Below are positions 20,168 to 28,971 of a stretch of DNA of 50,743 bases, piece by piece. Under the pieces are notes generated by a model. That model was not told the origin of the DNA and did no database searches. It saw nothing but the letters and a program-made list of their open reading frames with translations. The position numbers were made by a program, and so were the translations under genes. How positions within the stretch are numbered: position 1 is the first letter of the stretch; every line of letters begins with the position of its first letter. The DNA lies in contig NZ_QUZH01000032.1 of NCBI RefSeq assembly GCF_009761675.1, positions 1-50,743 of the forward strand, read 5' to 3'. Origin of the DNA: Bhargavaea sp. CC-171006. GTDB taxonomy: Bacteria; Bacillota; Bacilli; Bacillales_A; Planococcaceae.

Positions 20168-21769
20168 TCACTTCCTCTTAGGTTTATTCAAAATCAGCTG
20201 CAGGGCGGCAAGCCACCGGCCAAACGGGATCAGGTACCATTCCCGCTCCGACAGCACACGTGTCTTCGCGATGACTGACAGAAACACAGCCGCACCGAGG
20301 GCAACGCCGGTAAGGGCGGTGAGTGTCGCGCCGACCCGGGCAGGAAGCGCGTCAAACAGCCACATATCGGCCAAGAGCATCCACGGGACGAGGACGGCTG
20401 CCATCATGAGGGACGCCGCCGAGATCATCATGTAAAACCGGCCTTCGGCCAGACGCACCGGCCACACTTTCTTAAAATAGATCAGAATCCCTACTCCGGC
20501 TGCGGCAAATCCCGCCACCCCCGCGACGGAGGCGCCGAGGATGCCCGCCTGAGGCACAAGCAGCCAGTTGGCCGCCACCTTGACCGCAAGGCCCAGCAGA
20601 AGCAGGAGCGCCGGCACCTTCACCCTGCCCAGTCCCTGGAGCACCGCCATGAGGGGCAAAATCAGCGACAGCTCGAATATCTGGATGCAAAATACCATGA
20701 TGGCGGCGGATCCGCTCCGCGTCTCGAACAGCATTTCATTGACATAAGGCAGGACGAGAATCAGTCCGAGCGCCGCCGCCCAGCCAAACAGGAACGCAAG
20801 CCTCCAGGCCAGACGGATAAACGGTTCCGCCGTCCGGCCGTTTTTTTTGGCCGTGTGGGCCGCGACAAGCGGCACGATCGACAGTGAAAGGGTGGAAGCA
20901 AGCAAAATGCCCATCTGGACAAGCGGCTGGCCCCGGTCATAGACACCCTTTGCCTCCATCGCCGACTCCCGCTCCATCGTTTCCGCCATCAGGTTAAACA
21001 CCGTAAACGAATCGACCAGCTGGAAAAAAAGCAAAATAAGCGAACTCAGGCTTGCTGCCAGGCTGATCGCCGTCAGCTCCTTCACGACAGGCCAGGCGCG
21101 GACCGATACCGACCGGTCCCGGAAGTCCGGGCGGCCCGTCCACTTCCTGAACAGGGCGAACAGGAGAAGAACGCCCGCCGCTTCGCCCGCGACCGCACCC
21201 CACATGGCCATCTGTCCGGCCATGTAAAGGGAGGCTCCGGCTGAGACGACGATAAGGGTGCCCGCCAGGATGACCGTCACCCGCACCACCTGTTCGGCCA
21301 CCTGGGCGGCCGCAACCGGTGCCATGCGGCCTTCCGACTGGTAGACGCCTTTCAGGAGGGCGAGGAGCGGCATGAACAAAATGACAAGCGAACCGGCGCG
21401 CAGGAGCTTGGCCAGCTGCAGGTCGCCCATCCAGCCGGTGATGATCTCAGCGCCCAAAAACAGCACAAGAAAACTTGCCCCGGACACCACGGCCAGGCAG
21501 GCCAGCGCAATCCTCATGACGGCGCCGCTTTCCGCGCGGTCCCGGTCCGCCATCACCTTGGAGACGGCGACCGCAAATCCCGCAGATGTCCACACCGTGA
21601 TGATGCCGATGAACGGGTACACCTGCTGGTATATATAAAATCCTTTGTCGCCGACCAGGTTCTGGAACGGAATGCGGTAAACCGCACTCAGGATTTTGAC
21701 GATGATGCCGGCCGCCGCCAGGAGGGCCGCACCTCTCATGAAAGTCTTCATGTTCCATTGCTGCTGCAT
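20168..21769 (-). CDS. yabM: MOP-superfamily flippase-like protein YabM
   Basis: A 533-residue integral membrane protein with about 14 hydrophobic helices and a SpoVB/Wzx-type N-terminus (MKTFMRGAALLAAAGIIVKILSA; a short prefix precedes it). The family moves lipid-linked oligosaccharides across the membrane; whether this one carries lipid II, a spore-specific precursor or another glycolipid cannot be told. It is the first gene of the yabM-mazG-rqcP unit, behind an extended -10 promoter. B. subtilis has the same gene in the same place. No duplicated or broken segment is visible. Confidence 0.92.
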   Translation of the reverse strand: MQQQWNMKTFMRGAALLAAAGIIVKILSAVYRIPFQNLVGDKGFYIYQQVYPFIGIITVWTSAGFAVAVSKVMADRDRAESGAVMRIALACLAVVSGASFLVLFLGAEIITGWMGDLQLAKLLRAGSLVILFMPLLALLKGVYQSEGRMAPVAAAQVAEQVVRVTVILAGTLIVVSAGASLYMAGQMAMWGAVAGEAAGVLLLFALFRKWTGRPDFRDRSVSVRAWPVVKELTAISLAASLSSLILLFFQLVDSFTVFNLMAETMERESAMEAKGVYDRGQPLVQMGILLASTLSLSIVPLVAAHTAKKNGRTAEPFIRLAWRLAFLFGWAAALGLILVLPYVNEMLFETRSGSAAIMVFCIQIFELSLILPLMAVLQGLGRVKVPALLLLLGLAVKVAANWLLVPQAGILGASVAGVAGFAAAGVGILIYFKKVWPVRLAEGRFYMMISAASLMMAAVLVPWMLLADMWLFDALPARVGATLTALTGVALGAAVFLSVIAKTRVLSEREWYLIPFGRWLAALQLILNKPKRK

Positions 21770-21802
21770 GCTTCAGGCTTCCTTCTTTCCAAGAATATCC
21801 CC

Positions 21803-21812
21803 ATTATAGCAC
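21803..21812 (-). promoter_or_regulatory. yabM promoter, extended -10
   Basis: On the minus strand TGCTATAAT: a TATAAT (21803-21808) preceded by a TG dinucleotide, with no good -35. It lies 34 bases before the yabM start. Confidence 0.55.
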
Positions 21813-21845
21813 GCCGGCCAAAGGGAACATCCGGCTTTCGCCAAA

Positions 21846-21893
21846 CCAAAAGGCCGCCGCTCCGCCGGTAGTTTCCGGCATTGCGGCGGCCCT
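21846..21893 (-). terminator. Terminator of spoVT
   Basis: On the minus strand AGGGCCGCCGC/GCGGCGGCCTTTTGG encloses a second hairpin (GCCGG/CCGGC). Confidence 0.85.
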
Positions 21894-21927
21894 CCGGCCA
21901 TTCTATACATTCTAACAGTTGTAGGCG

Positions 21928-22464
21928 TTACGGCTCCATCTGCTTGGCGAGGAAGTGGGCTGCGGTTTCCGCTGCCTTTACTTCCGGATCACCGATAAAG
22001 TGGACTTTCGACAGCAGGTAGACAGCGCCGATCGGGTCGCCGCCCGAAACGATCGGGCAGATGCACGATGACTTGATCTGTTCGGTGACACCGGGCACCC
22101 ATTCCAGGGACTTTTCATTTTTCTCGGTGACGATTGAGCGTCCGAGCATGACCTCCTCCAGTTCACCGGAGATCCGCTTGCCCAGATAATCTTTTTTCGG
22201 AAGGCCGGCTGCCGCAATCATTTCATCACGGTCGCTGATGAGCGCCGGCGTCCCCAATGTTTCGTAAAGCGTTTCTGCATATTCCTGTGCAAAACTCCCC
22301 AGCTCGCTGATTGGGGAATACTTTTTCAGGATGACTTCCCCGTCCCGGTCAGTGAAGATTTCAAGCGGGTCGCCTTCCCGGATGCGCATGGTGCGCCTGA
22401 TTTCTTTCGGGATAACAATACGGCCGAGGTCGTCGATCCGTCTGACGATACCTGTTGCTCTCAT
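21928..22464 (-). CDS. spoVT: Stage V sporulation protein T, transcription regulator
   Basis: Forespore DNA-binding regulator that tunes sigma-G genes. The 178-residue protein has an AbrB-type swapped-hairpin domain at residues 1-50 (MRATGIVRRIDDLGRIVIPKEIRR) and a GAF-like C-terminal domain (about 56-178, with CICPIVSGGDPIGAVYLLS). It is the size of B. subtilis SpoVT and lies between mfd and yabM as there. A sigma-G promoter is visible upstream, and a strong terminator follows. Note the second AbrB-type gene, abrB, at 43154. Confidence 0.97.
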   Translation of the reverse strand: MRATGIVRRIDDLGRIVIPKEIRRTMRIREGDPLEIFTDRDGEVILKKYSPISELGSFAQEYAETLYETLGTPALISDRDEMIAAAGLPKKDYLGKRISGELEEVMLGRSIVTEKNEKSLEWVPGVTEQIKSSCICPIVSGGDPIGAVYLLSKVHFIGDPEVKAAETAAHFLAKQMEP

Positions 22465-22506
22465 TCGTGATGCCTCGCTTTCGACGTTCGGATAGGTCTG
22501 CGCGCT

Positions 22507-22537
22507 TAGTATGCATCACGATTAGCCAATTTATGCA
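22507..22537 (-). promoter_or_regulatory. Sigma-G promoter of spoVT
   Basis: On the minus strand TGCATA (22532-22537), 18 bases, CATACTA (22507-22513). Both boxes match the sigma-G consensus (TGMATA and CATNNTA). spoVT is a known sigma-G gene. Confidence 0.85.
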
Positions 22538-22556
22538 ATCCCGCCCTGCGGACAGG

Positions 22557-25500
22557 TCATGCTTCCTGTTTTTTCGCTTCCGGTAAAATTTTCATGACGC
22601 CTTCAAGCACATCGAACAGCGTCTTTTTGCCGGTTTTCGACCCGTCGATCGTGAGGAGCAGCCGGCCATCTTCCACGTGGAAACCGACGGCACGGCCGTA
22701 TTGGAGCGTGTCCTCCATGATTTTTGCGCCGTCCGCCTGCCGGGTCCCCGCTTCCGTGAATGAGATGATCACCCGGTCACCCTGCTGCTTGATCGAATGG
22801 ACGCCGGCTTCCCGGGCCCATACCTTCATCAGAGCGACTTTCAGGAGCTGCTCGGCTTCCAGAGGCAAGTCGCCGAACCGGTCGGCCATTTCGTCGACAA
22901 GTTCCGAATAGTCTTCTTCGGTCGCCACCGCCTTGACCCGCTTGTACATCTGGATTTTCTGGAATCCGTCGGGGATAAAGCTGTCCGGGAAGAACGCATC
23001 GGTGTGGAGCGTCACTTCGACATCCGGCACGTCCTCTTCCTTGCCGTTGCCCCGCTTCTCCTCGATGGCCTCTTCAAGCATCTTCGAATACATGTCGAAC
23101 CCGACCGAATCGATAAAGCCGTGCTGCTGGGCTCCGAGGAGGTTTCCCGCACCCCGGATCGACAGGTCGCGCATCGCGATCTTGAAGCCGGAACCGAGCT
23201 CTGTGAATTCCTTGATCGCCTGCAGGCGGTTTTCCGCAACATCGGTCAGCACCTTGTTCCGCTGATAAAGGAAGTACGCGTACGCGACGCGGTTCGACCG
23301 GCCGACCCGCCCCCTCAGCTGATACAGCTGGGCGAGGCCCATCCGGTCGGCGTCATGGACGATCAGCGTGTTGACGTTGGGGATATCCACACCGGTCTCG
23401 ATGATCGTTGTCGTCACGAGGACATCATACTCTCCTTCCAGGAAAGCAAGGATGACCGCTTCCAGCTCTGTCTCGGACATGCGGCCGTGTGCTGTCGCGA
23501 TACGGGCCTCCGGCACGAGCATCTGGATCTCCTCTGCCTTGCGTGCCATGTCCTCGACTCTGTTATAGAGATAAAACACCTGTCCGCCGCGCGCCATTTC
23601 CCGCTCGATCGCTTCCCGGACGAGCGGGCCGCTGTATTCCATGACGTATGTCTGGACCGGGAATCGGTTGGCCGGCGGTGTTTCCAGGACGGACAGGTCG
23701 CGGACACCGATCATCGACATATGCAGCGTGCGCGGAATCGGGGTCGCCGTCAGCGTCAGGACGTCGACGTTCGCCTTCATCTGCTTGATTCGCTCCTTGT
23801 GCGTGACGCCGAAGCGCTGCTCCTCGTCGACGATGAGCAGTCCGAGGTCGCGGTATTCCACATCCTTCGAAAGGAGGCGGTGCGTGCCGACGACAACGTC
23901 GACCGTACCGTCCTTCAGGCCCTTGACGGTTTCCTGATGCTCTTTCTTCGTTCCGAACCGGCTCAGCATTCGGACCTCGACCGGAAAACCGGCAAATCGT
24001 TCCTTCATTGTTTCAAAGTGCTGCTGGGCGAGAATGGTCGTCGGGACAAGGAAGGCGACCTGCTTGCCATCCCCGACCGCCTTGAATGCGGCGCGGATTG
24101 CGACTTCCGTCTTGCCATAACCGACATCGCCGCACAAAAGCCGGTCCATCGGCCGCTCGCGCTCCATGTCCCTCTTGATCTCTTCAATCGAGCGGATCTG
24201 GTCGTCGGTCTCGTCATACGGGAACGACGCTTCGAACGAGTGCATGAGGTCGTCATCCGGCGAGAAAGCAAAGCCTTTTTCGGCCTCCCGCTTGGCATAC
24301 AGCTTGATGAGGTCGTCGGCGATGTCCTGGACTGCCTTCGATACCTTGCTTTTCGTCTTTTTCCATTCGGTGCCGCCCAGCTTGTGGATTTTCGGTTCTT
24401 TGTCTTCAGACCCGACATATTTCTGGATTTGGTCGATCTGATCGATCGGCACATACAGCTTGTCATCCCCGCGGTAGCTGATATGGAGATAATCCTTGTG
24501 CGTGCCGCCCACATCAAGTGTCTCGATGCCGATGTACTTTCCGATGCCGTGCTGGATATGGACGACATAGTCGCCCGGCTTGATTTCCGAATAGCTTTTG
24601 ATCCGCTCGGCGTTCGACAGCTTCTGGGAACGCGCTTTTCTGCGGGATCGCTGCTTGAAGAGTTCACTGTCCGTCACGACGGCGATCTGCCTGAGCGGCA
24701 GTTCAAACCCGTCGGACAGGTCACCCTCAATCACGTGTATGCCGGAGCCGGGTACTGTGCCTCCTTTGGGAATATCGACCTCCATGCCATAGTCCTCGAG
24801 GATGGAGCGGACTTTCTCCATCCTCTCCCGGTCTCCCGCAAGCAGAAACACCGTAAAGCCGCCGGCCCGCCAGCGTTCCGCTTCTGACTTCAGGAGGTTC
24901 ATCTGGCCGTGGAACTGCTGCATCGGCTTGCAGGAGATCTGCACGGTGTCCTTCAGCACGAGTCCCGGCAGTGAACGCGAAAACAGGGAAAGATACACTT
25001 TCTTCTGACCGGTCATCGCGTCGATTTCCTTGAACGTATGGCTGAGCCGCGCATCGTGGACCAGCTTCCCGGAGGCGATCATCTCGGTATGCCACTCGCC
25101 CTCCTGACGCTCCAGCGAATCCGCCACTTCAATGATCCGGCCGGCCTCGTTATAAAACAGGATGCCCTCTTCCGGGAAATAATCACCGAGAAATGCCGTC
25201 TCGCCTGCCAGTGAAGCATACTTCATGACGCCTTCCGGAATCTCCCCGTCCTTCATGAGCGCGATGTCCGCGCCGATCTTTTCGAGGAGCGCCTCGCGTG
25301 CTGCCTCATCGCTTACCTTCTTGAGGCTTGCGGCAAGTGACTCTTCAAGGCGTTGGGCCGTCACGGCAAGCCGTTCTGCAGACCAGCTGAATTCGTGCGC
25401 GGGAAGAATCCGGACAGTATCCAGGCGCCCTGTGGAGCGCTGGTCATCCGCCGAGAAAGTCCGGATGGAATCGATTTCCGTATCAAACAGCTCGATCCGG

Positions 25501-26075
25501 ACAGGTTCTTCCCGGTCGAGCGGATAAATATCAAGGATGCCGCCCCTGAGCGCGAACTCGCCCGGGGAGGTCACCATCGGCTGACGGGAGAAGCCCATGG
25601 CGACAAGGCTTGCCGCCCACTCTGCAGGATCGATTTCATCTCCCAGCTCCGCAGAAAGGGCGGCGTTTTGCCAGTCGGACGGAGTGGGGAGCAGCTTGCG
25701 GAGCCCGGCTATCGGAGTAACAAAGATGCCGGAACCGTCCCGCATGAGATGATCCAGTGCCTCGATGCGCTGCGCTCGGAGTTCCGGGCTCGCGACGGAC
25801 AGCTCGGCCGCGGTCAGTTCATCCGCCGGATATAGGCGGACCGCCCCCTCTCCGGAAAGCCTGATGAGGTCTTCGTACGTGCGCTGCGCCTGCAGCATAT
25901 TCGGTTCGACGACGAGAACCGCCCTGCCCGTCTTTTTCGAAGCGAGCGCAAACAGGGCGGCACGCGCGCCGCCCGCAAGGCCCGTGACCAGTTGTCGGTC
26001 ACGGCCCTCCTTCAGATCGCCGAGGAGGTCCGCAATCTCCCCTCCCCCGGCCAGTACATCGAGTAACTCTTCCAT
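22557..26075 (-). CDS. mfd: Transcription-repair coupling factor Mfd
   Basis: Removes RNA polymerase stalled at lesions and recruits UvrA. The 1172-residue protein has the UvrB-like N-terminal region (residues 1-400), the CarD-like polymerase-interacting domain (about 490-570, with PGDYVVHIQHGIGKYIGIE), the translocase domains with LLCGDVGYGKTEVA (Walker A), DEEQRFG (DExx) and QLRGRVGRSNRVAYAY, and the C-terminal TRCF domain. The ATG at 26075 has AAAGGA at the right distance; an in-frame ATG nine bases upstream sits on that site, and a longer frame to 26198 runs into the fin-mfd gap. It lies between fin and spoVT as in B. subtilis. Confidence 0.97.
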   Translation of the reverse strand: MEELLDVLAGGGEIADLLGDLKEGRDRQLVTGLAGGARAALFALASKKTGRAVLVVEPNMLQAQRTYEDLIRLSGEGAVRLYPADELTAAELSVASPELRAQRIEALDHLMRDGSGIFVTPIAGLRKLLPTPSDWQNAALSAELGDEIDPAEWAASLVAMGFSRQPMVTSPGEFALRGGILDIYPLDREEPVRIELFDTEIDSIRTFSADDQRSTGRLDTVRILPAHEFSWSAERLAVTAQRLEESLAASLKKVSDEAAREALLEKIGADIALMKDGEIPEGVMKYASLAGETAFLGDYFPEEGILFYNEAGRIIEVADSLERQEGEWHTEMIASGKLVHDARLSHTFKEIDAMTGQKKVYLSLFSRSLPGLVLKDTVQISCKPMQQFHGQMNLLKSEAERWRAGGFTVFLLAGDRERMEKVRSILEDYGMEVDIPKGGTVPGSGIHVIEGDLSDGFELPLRQIAVVTDSELFKQRSRRKARSQKLSNAERIKSYSEIKPGDYVVHIQHGIGKYIGIETLDVGGTHKDYLHISYRGDDKLYVPIDQIDQIQKYVGSEDKEPKIHKLGGTEWKKTKSKVSKAVQDIADDLIKLYAKREAEKGFAFSPDDDLMHSFEASFPYDETDDQIRSIEEIKRDMERERPMDRLLCGDVGYGKTEVAIRAAFKAVGDGKQVAFLVPTTILAQQHFETMKERFAGFPVEVRMLSRFGTKKEHQETVKGLKDGTVDVVVGTHRLLSKDVEYRDLGLLIVDEEQRFGVTHKERIKQMKANVDVLTLTATPIPRTLHMSMIGVRDLSVLETPPANRFPVQTYVMEYSGPLVREAIEREMARGGQVFYLYNRVEDMARKAEEIQMLVPEARIATAHGRMSETELEAVILAFLEGEYDVLVTTTIIETGVDIPNVNTLIVHDADRMGLAQLYQLRGRVGRSNRVAYAYFLYQRNKVLTDVAENRLQAIKEFTELGSGFKIAMRDLSIRGAGNLLGAQQHGFIDSVGFDMYSKMLEEAIEEKRGNGKEEDVPDVEVTLHTDAFFPDSFIPDGFQKIQMYKRVKAVATEEDYSELVDEMADRFGDLPLEAEQLLKVALMKVWAREAGVHSIKQQGDRVIISFTEAGTRQADGAKIMEDTLQYGRAVGFHVEDGRLLLTIDGSKTGKKTLFDVLEGVMKILPEAKKQEA

Positions 26076-26178
26076 GGGTTCCATCCTTTCAAAAAAGAAA
26101 CATTCTGTATCTGTCAGATTCCCTTTGCGGGGAAATTTAGTCCGATCAGGTGCGGCATGGCGCCGGTTCCCGGACGCA

Positions 26179-26212
26179 GAAAAAGCCTTGGACACCAAGT
26201 GGGTGCCAAAGC
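26179..26212 (-). terminator. Possible weak terminator after fin
   Basis: On the minus strand an imperfect TTGGCACC/GGTGTCCAA stem with a bulge, then GGCTTTTT. It would partly separate fin from mfd. Confidence 0.4.
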
Positions 26213-26219
26213 AACGGCA

Positions 26220-26447
26220 TCATTGCAGCCATTTCTGCAGGGAATAGTAGTCGGGGAACCGGTCAAGCGACTGTTCACAATCCTTACAGATGCACTGAAC
26301 GGTCGCGTCCCCGTCTTCCCCTTCCAGGATGAATTCTTCCGCTTCCTCTTCACCGAGCCGGAGCAGCGTCCTCGCTTCATCAGCAGAGCCGAACGGCAGA
26401 CGGCCGATCTCCGTTTCACAGTGGCGGCAACGGTAACGGATCGCCAT
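26220..26447 (-). CDS. fin: Anti-sigma-F factor Fin
   Basis: A 75-residue zinc-ribbon-like protein: CRHCETEIG near the N-terminus and CICKDCEQSLDRFPDYY near the end give two CxxC pairs. Fin (YabK) binds sigma-F and helps replace it with sigma-G in the forespore. Size, cysteine spacing and position between pth and mfd match. Start at the ATG at 26447 (MAIRYRCRHC), with an A/G-rich ribosome site (GGAAGGGGG); a frame eight codons longer exists. In B. subtilis it is made from sigma-F and sigma-G promoters; any promoter here would lie within pth and was not identified. Confidence 0.9.
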   Translation of the reverse strand: MAIRYRCRHCETEIGRLPFGSADEARTLLRLGEEEAEEFILEGEDGDATVQCICKDCEQSLDRFPDYYSLQKWLQ

Positions 26448-26502
26448 GCATGCGCCCCCTTCCTTTCCCATCAGTATAGACAGGAGCGGCGGGGGCTATG
26501 CC

Positions 26503-27066
26503 TCACTTGGCATTGAATTCATTCATGACATCGATGAACGGGCTTTTAAGGGCAGCTTCGCATGCATCTGCCGCGCGTTCCGCGGCTTCCCTCATGACCG
26601 GTGTTTCTTCATCGGTGAACCTGCCGAGCACCCAATCCGTCACGGCCATCGGGACATCCGGCCGGCCGATGCCGATTCTGATGCGGTCAAAATCACGCGT
26701 TCCGATGTGCTGGATGATCGACTTCATGCCGTTGTGGCCGCCCGGGCTGCCCTTCTGTCGGAGCCGGAGCCTGCCCGGAGAGAGGTCGAGGTCATCATAG
26801 ATGACGATCAGGTCATCTTCCGGCACGTCGAAATAGTCCATCATCGGGCGGACACATTCCCCCGAGAGGTTCATGTAAGTAAGCGGCTTGACAAGCAGCG
26901 CCTTGCCTTCGGGTCGGTGAACCGTCGCATACATGCCGTTGAATTTGGTTTGGTTGAGCGGGGCGTTCCATCGGTCCGCCAGCACATCGATGGCGTGGAA
27001 TCCGATATTGTGGCGGGTCTGTTCGTACTGCCTGCCCGGATTGCCGAGCCCGACGATAAGTTTCAT
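26503..27066 (-). CDS. pth: Peptidyl-tRNA hydrolase
   Basis: Releases tRNA from prematurely dropped peptidyl-tRNA. The 187-residue protein begins [23 protein letters not shown] with the catalytic His in TRHNIGF, and has [30 protein letters not shown] and GGHNGMKSI. Start at the ATG at 27066 with GAGGA eight bases before; frames extending to 27072 or 27099 are less well placed. An extended -10 (TGGTAAAAT, 27098-27106) directly upstream could be its promoter, behind the ctc terminator. Standard order ctc-pth-fin-mfd. Confidence 0.97.
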   Translation of the reverse strand: MKLIVGLGNPGRQYEQTRHNIGFHAIDVLADRWNAPLNQTKFNGMYATVHRPEGKALLVKPLTYMNLSGECVRPMMDYFDVPEDDLIVIYDDLDLSPGRLRLRQKGSPGGHNGMKSIIQHIGTRDFDRIRIGIGRPDVPMAVTDWVLGRFTDEETPVMREAAERAADACEAALKSPFIDVMNEFNAK

Positions 27067-27127
27067 GGACATCTTCCTCTTGGCAATGATGCTTTCCATT
27101 TTACCATGATTCAGACAGGCGGGCAGT

Positions 27128-27159
27128 CAAAAAGGATTGCCCGCGGCCGGGCAATCCTT
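27128..27159 (-). terminator. Terminator of ctc
   Basis: On the minus strand AAGGATTGCCCG/CGGGCAATCCTT hairpin with a T tract. Confidence 0.95.
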
Positions 27160-27168
27160 ATACAGCTG

Positions 27169-27825
27169 TTATTCGGTTTCCTGAGGGGCTTCGTCGGTGC
27201 CGCCACCAGCCTCCGCACCAGGTGCGGCTTCCGGATCGGCAGCTCCGTCCGCATCGGCTTCCGCCTGCTCCGTGCGTGGCGCGGTGATCGTCACGAGCAC
27301 TTTATCATCCTCATCAGTGACATCCACTCCCCACTTCGACTTTACATCACCGACCGTGAGGGAGTCTCCGACCGCCATTTCAGAAACATCGACTTCAAGC
27401 GCCTCCGGCATGTCGGAAGGCTTGGCCGAAATGTTGACCGTCCAGAAAGGCTGGCTGAGGACGCCGCCTTCTTTGACGCCCGGCGCCGTATCGTCCCCTA
27501 TGAGGGAGATGTTCACTTCCGCCTCCATTTCGGTATTCATGTCGATGGCGAGGAAGTCGGCATGCTTGAACTCGTTCTTCATCACGTCCATCTGATAGTC
27601 ATGGAGCACCGCATTGACTTTTTTGCCTTCAACCTCAAGCTGGAACACGGCGTTTCGGCCTTCGTCGCGGAGCGTCAGATACAAATCGTTCTCCCGGACC
27701 GCAACCGGCACACTTTCCAGTTCATAACCGTATACCACCGCCGGCACAAACCCGCCGCTCCGAAGTTCCGTCAGTTTGGAACGTCCGGATTTCTCCCGTT
27801 TTTCTGCTTTGATTGTAGTTGCCAT
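27169..27825 (-). CDS. ctc: General stress protein Ctc, ribosomal protein bL25
   Basis: bL25/Ctc family protein that binds 5S rRNA. The 218-residue protein has the L25 beta-barrel (residues 1-95, FVPAVVYGYELESVPVAV) and the TL5/Ctc C-terminal domain (about 100-185), followed by a low-complexity acidic, Ala/Gly/Pro-rich tail of about 35 residues (EQAEADADGAADPEAAPG). In B. subtilis ctc is a sigma-B stress gene with a role on the ribosome under stress. A sigma-B promoter is clearly visible here. It follows prs and precedes pth. Confidence 0.95.
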   Translation of the reverse strand: MATTIKAEKREKSGRSKLTELRSGGFVPAVVYGYELESVPVAVRENDLYLTLRDEGRNAVFQLEVEGKKVNAVLHDYQMDVMKNEFKHADFLAIDMNTEMEAEVNISLIGDDTAPGVKEGGVLSQPFWTVNISAKPSDMPEALEVDVSEMAVGDSLTVGDVKSKWGVDVTDEDDKVLVTITAPRTEQAEADADGAADPEAAPGAEAGGGTDEAPQETE

Positions 27826-27867
27826 CTGCAGTCACCATCCATATAGTTTTGTCGTCATGCATAGTGT

Positions 27868-27892
27868 TTACCCGAATAGTTTGATATTAAAC
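27868..27892 (-). promoter_or_regulatory. Sigma-B promoter of ctc
   Basis: On the minus strand GTTTAA (27887-27892), 13 bases, GGGTAA (27868-27873), matching the sigma-B pattern GTTTAA-N12-15-GGGWAW. It lies about 43 bases before the start codon. Confidence 0.85.
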
Positions 27893-27976
27893 ATCCGAGA
27901 TTGCGATGATGCATCCGGCCGGAGTGGCCAGGGGAAAGTTTTTCGCCGGAAGTGTGCCCATTTCCGGCGGAATAAT

Positions 27977-28004
27977 GGAAAAGACCGCCCCTGGGGGCGG
28001 TCTT
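27977..28004 (-). terminator. Terminator of glmU-prs
   Basis: On the minus strand AAGACCGCCCC/GGGGCGGTCTT followed by a short T tract. Confidence 0.92.
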
Positions 28005-28011
28005 GAATAAA

Positions 28012-28971
28012 TCAGTTAAACAGGGTGCTGACGGATTTGTTTTCGAAAACCCGGACGATGGCGTCGGCGAGGAGCGGCGCGACGGACAGTTCCTTGATTT
28101 TCTCCGACTGGCGATCTTCCGGAAGGTTGATCGAATTCGTGATGACGAGCTCTTTGATCTTCGAGTTGTCGATGCGCTCGATTGCAGGACCGGACAGCAC
28201 CGGGTGCGTGCAGCACGCATACACTTCGGTGGCGCCGTTTTCCACGAGGGCATTTGCCGCAATCGTGATCGTGCCGGCAGTATCGATGATATCGTCGATC
28301 AGGATCGCTTTCTTGCCTTCGACGTTCCCGACAATGTTCATTACTTCCGCGACGTTCGGGCGCGGACGGCGCTTGTCGATGATCGCGATCGGCGCCTTGA
28401 GGCGGTCCGCCATCTTGCGGGCGCGCGTCACACCGCCGTGGTCTGGCGATACGATGACAAGCTCTTCGCCCGGGATGTTCTTTTCCTTGAAGTAATCGGA
28501 AAGGATCGGGACCGCGACCAGGTGGTCGATCGGAATGTCGAAGAAGCCCTGGATTTGCGGCGCGTGAAGATCAAGTGCGATGACGCGGTGCGCGCCGGCC
28601 GTCTCCAGCAGGTTCGCCACAAGCTTCGCGGTGATCGGCTCACGGGCGCGGGCTTTGCGGTCCTGGCGGGCATAGCCGTAATACGGCATGACCACGTTGA
28701 TCGTGCGGGCGGAAGCACGCTTGAGCGCGTCGACCATGATGAGCAGTTCCATAAGATTCTCGTTGACCGGGGCAGACGTCGACTGGATGACAAAGACGTC
28801 GCAGCCGCGGATGCTCTCTTCAATATTGATCTGTACCTCGCCGTCGCTGAAGCGGTTGACCGAGCATGCGCCAAGCGGAACGCCGATATCCTCTGCGACT
28901 TCCTTGGCCAGGGGCTCGTTTGAATTCAGGGAGAAAATCTTCAGTTTATGGTCCGGATAATGGTTCGTCAT
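28012..28971 (-). CDS. prs: Ribose-phosphate pyrophosphokinase
   Basis: Makes PRPP from ribose 5-phosphate and ATP for purine, pyrimidine, His and Trp synthesis. The 319-residue class I enzyme has the ATP-binding [19 protein letters not shown], the catalytic region [18 protein letters not shown], the divalent-cation site [18 protein letters not shown] and the PRPP loop [14 protein letters not shown]. It overlaps glmU by four bases (ATGA), so the two are coupled. The product feeds PurR and Hpt encoded in the same window. Confidence 0.98.
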   Translation of the reverse strand: MTNHYPDHKLKIFSLNSNEPLAKEVAEDIGVPLGACSVNRFSDGEVQINIEESIRGCDVFVIQSTSAPVNENLMELLIMVDALKRASARTINVVMPYYGYARQDRKARAREPITAKLVANLLETAGAHRVIALDLHAPQIQGFFDIPIDHLVAVPILSDYFKEKNIPGEELVIVSPDHGGVTRARKMADRLKAPIAIIDKRRPRPNVAEVMNIVGNVEGKKAILIDDIIDTAGTITIAANALVENGATEVYACCTHPVLSGPAIERIDNSKIKELVITNSINLPEDRQSEKIKELSVAPLLADAIVRVFENKSVSTLFN

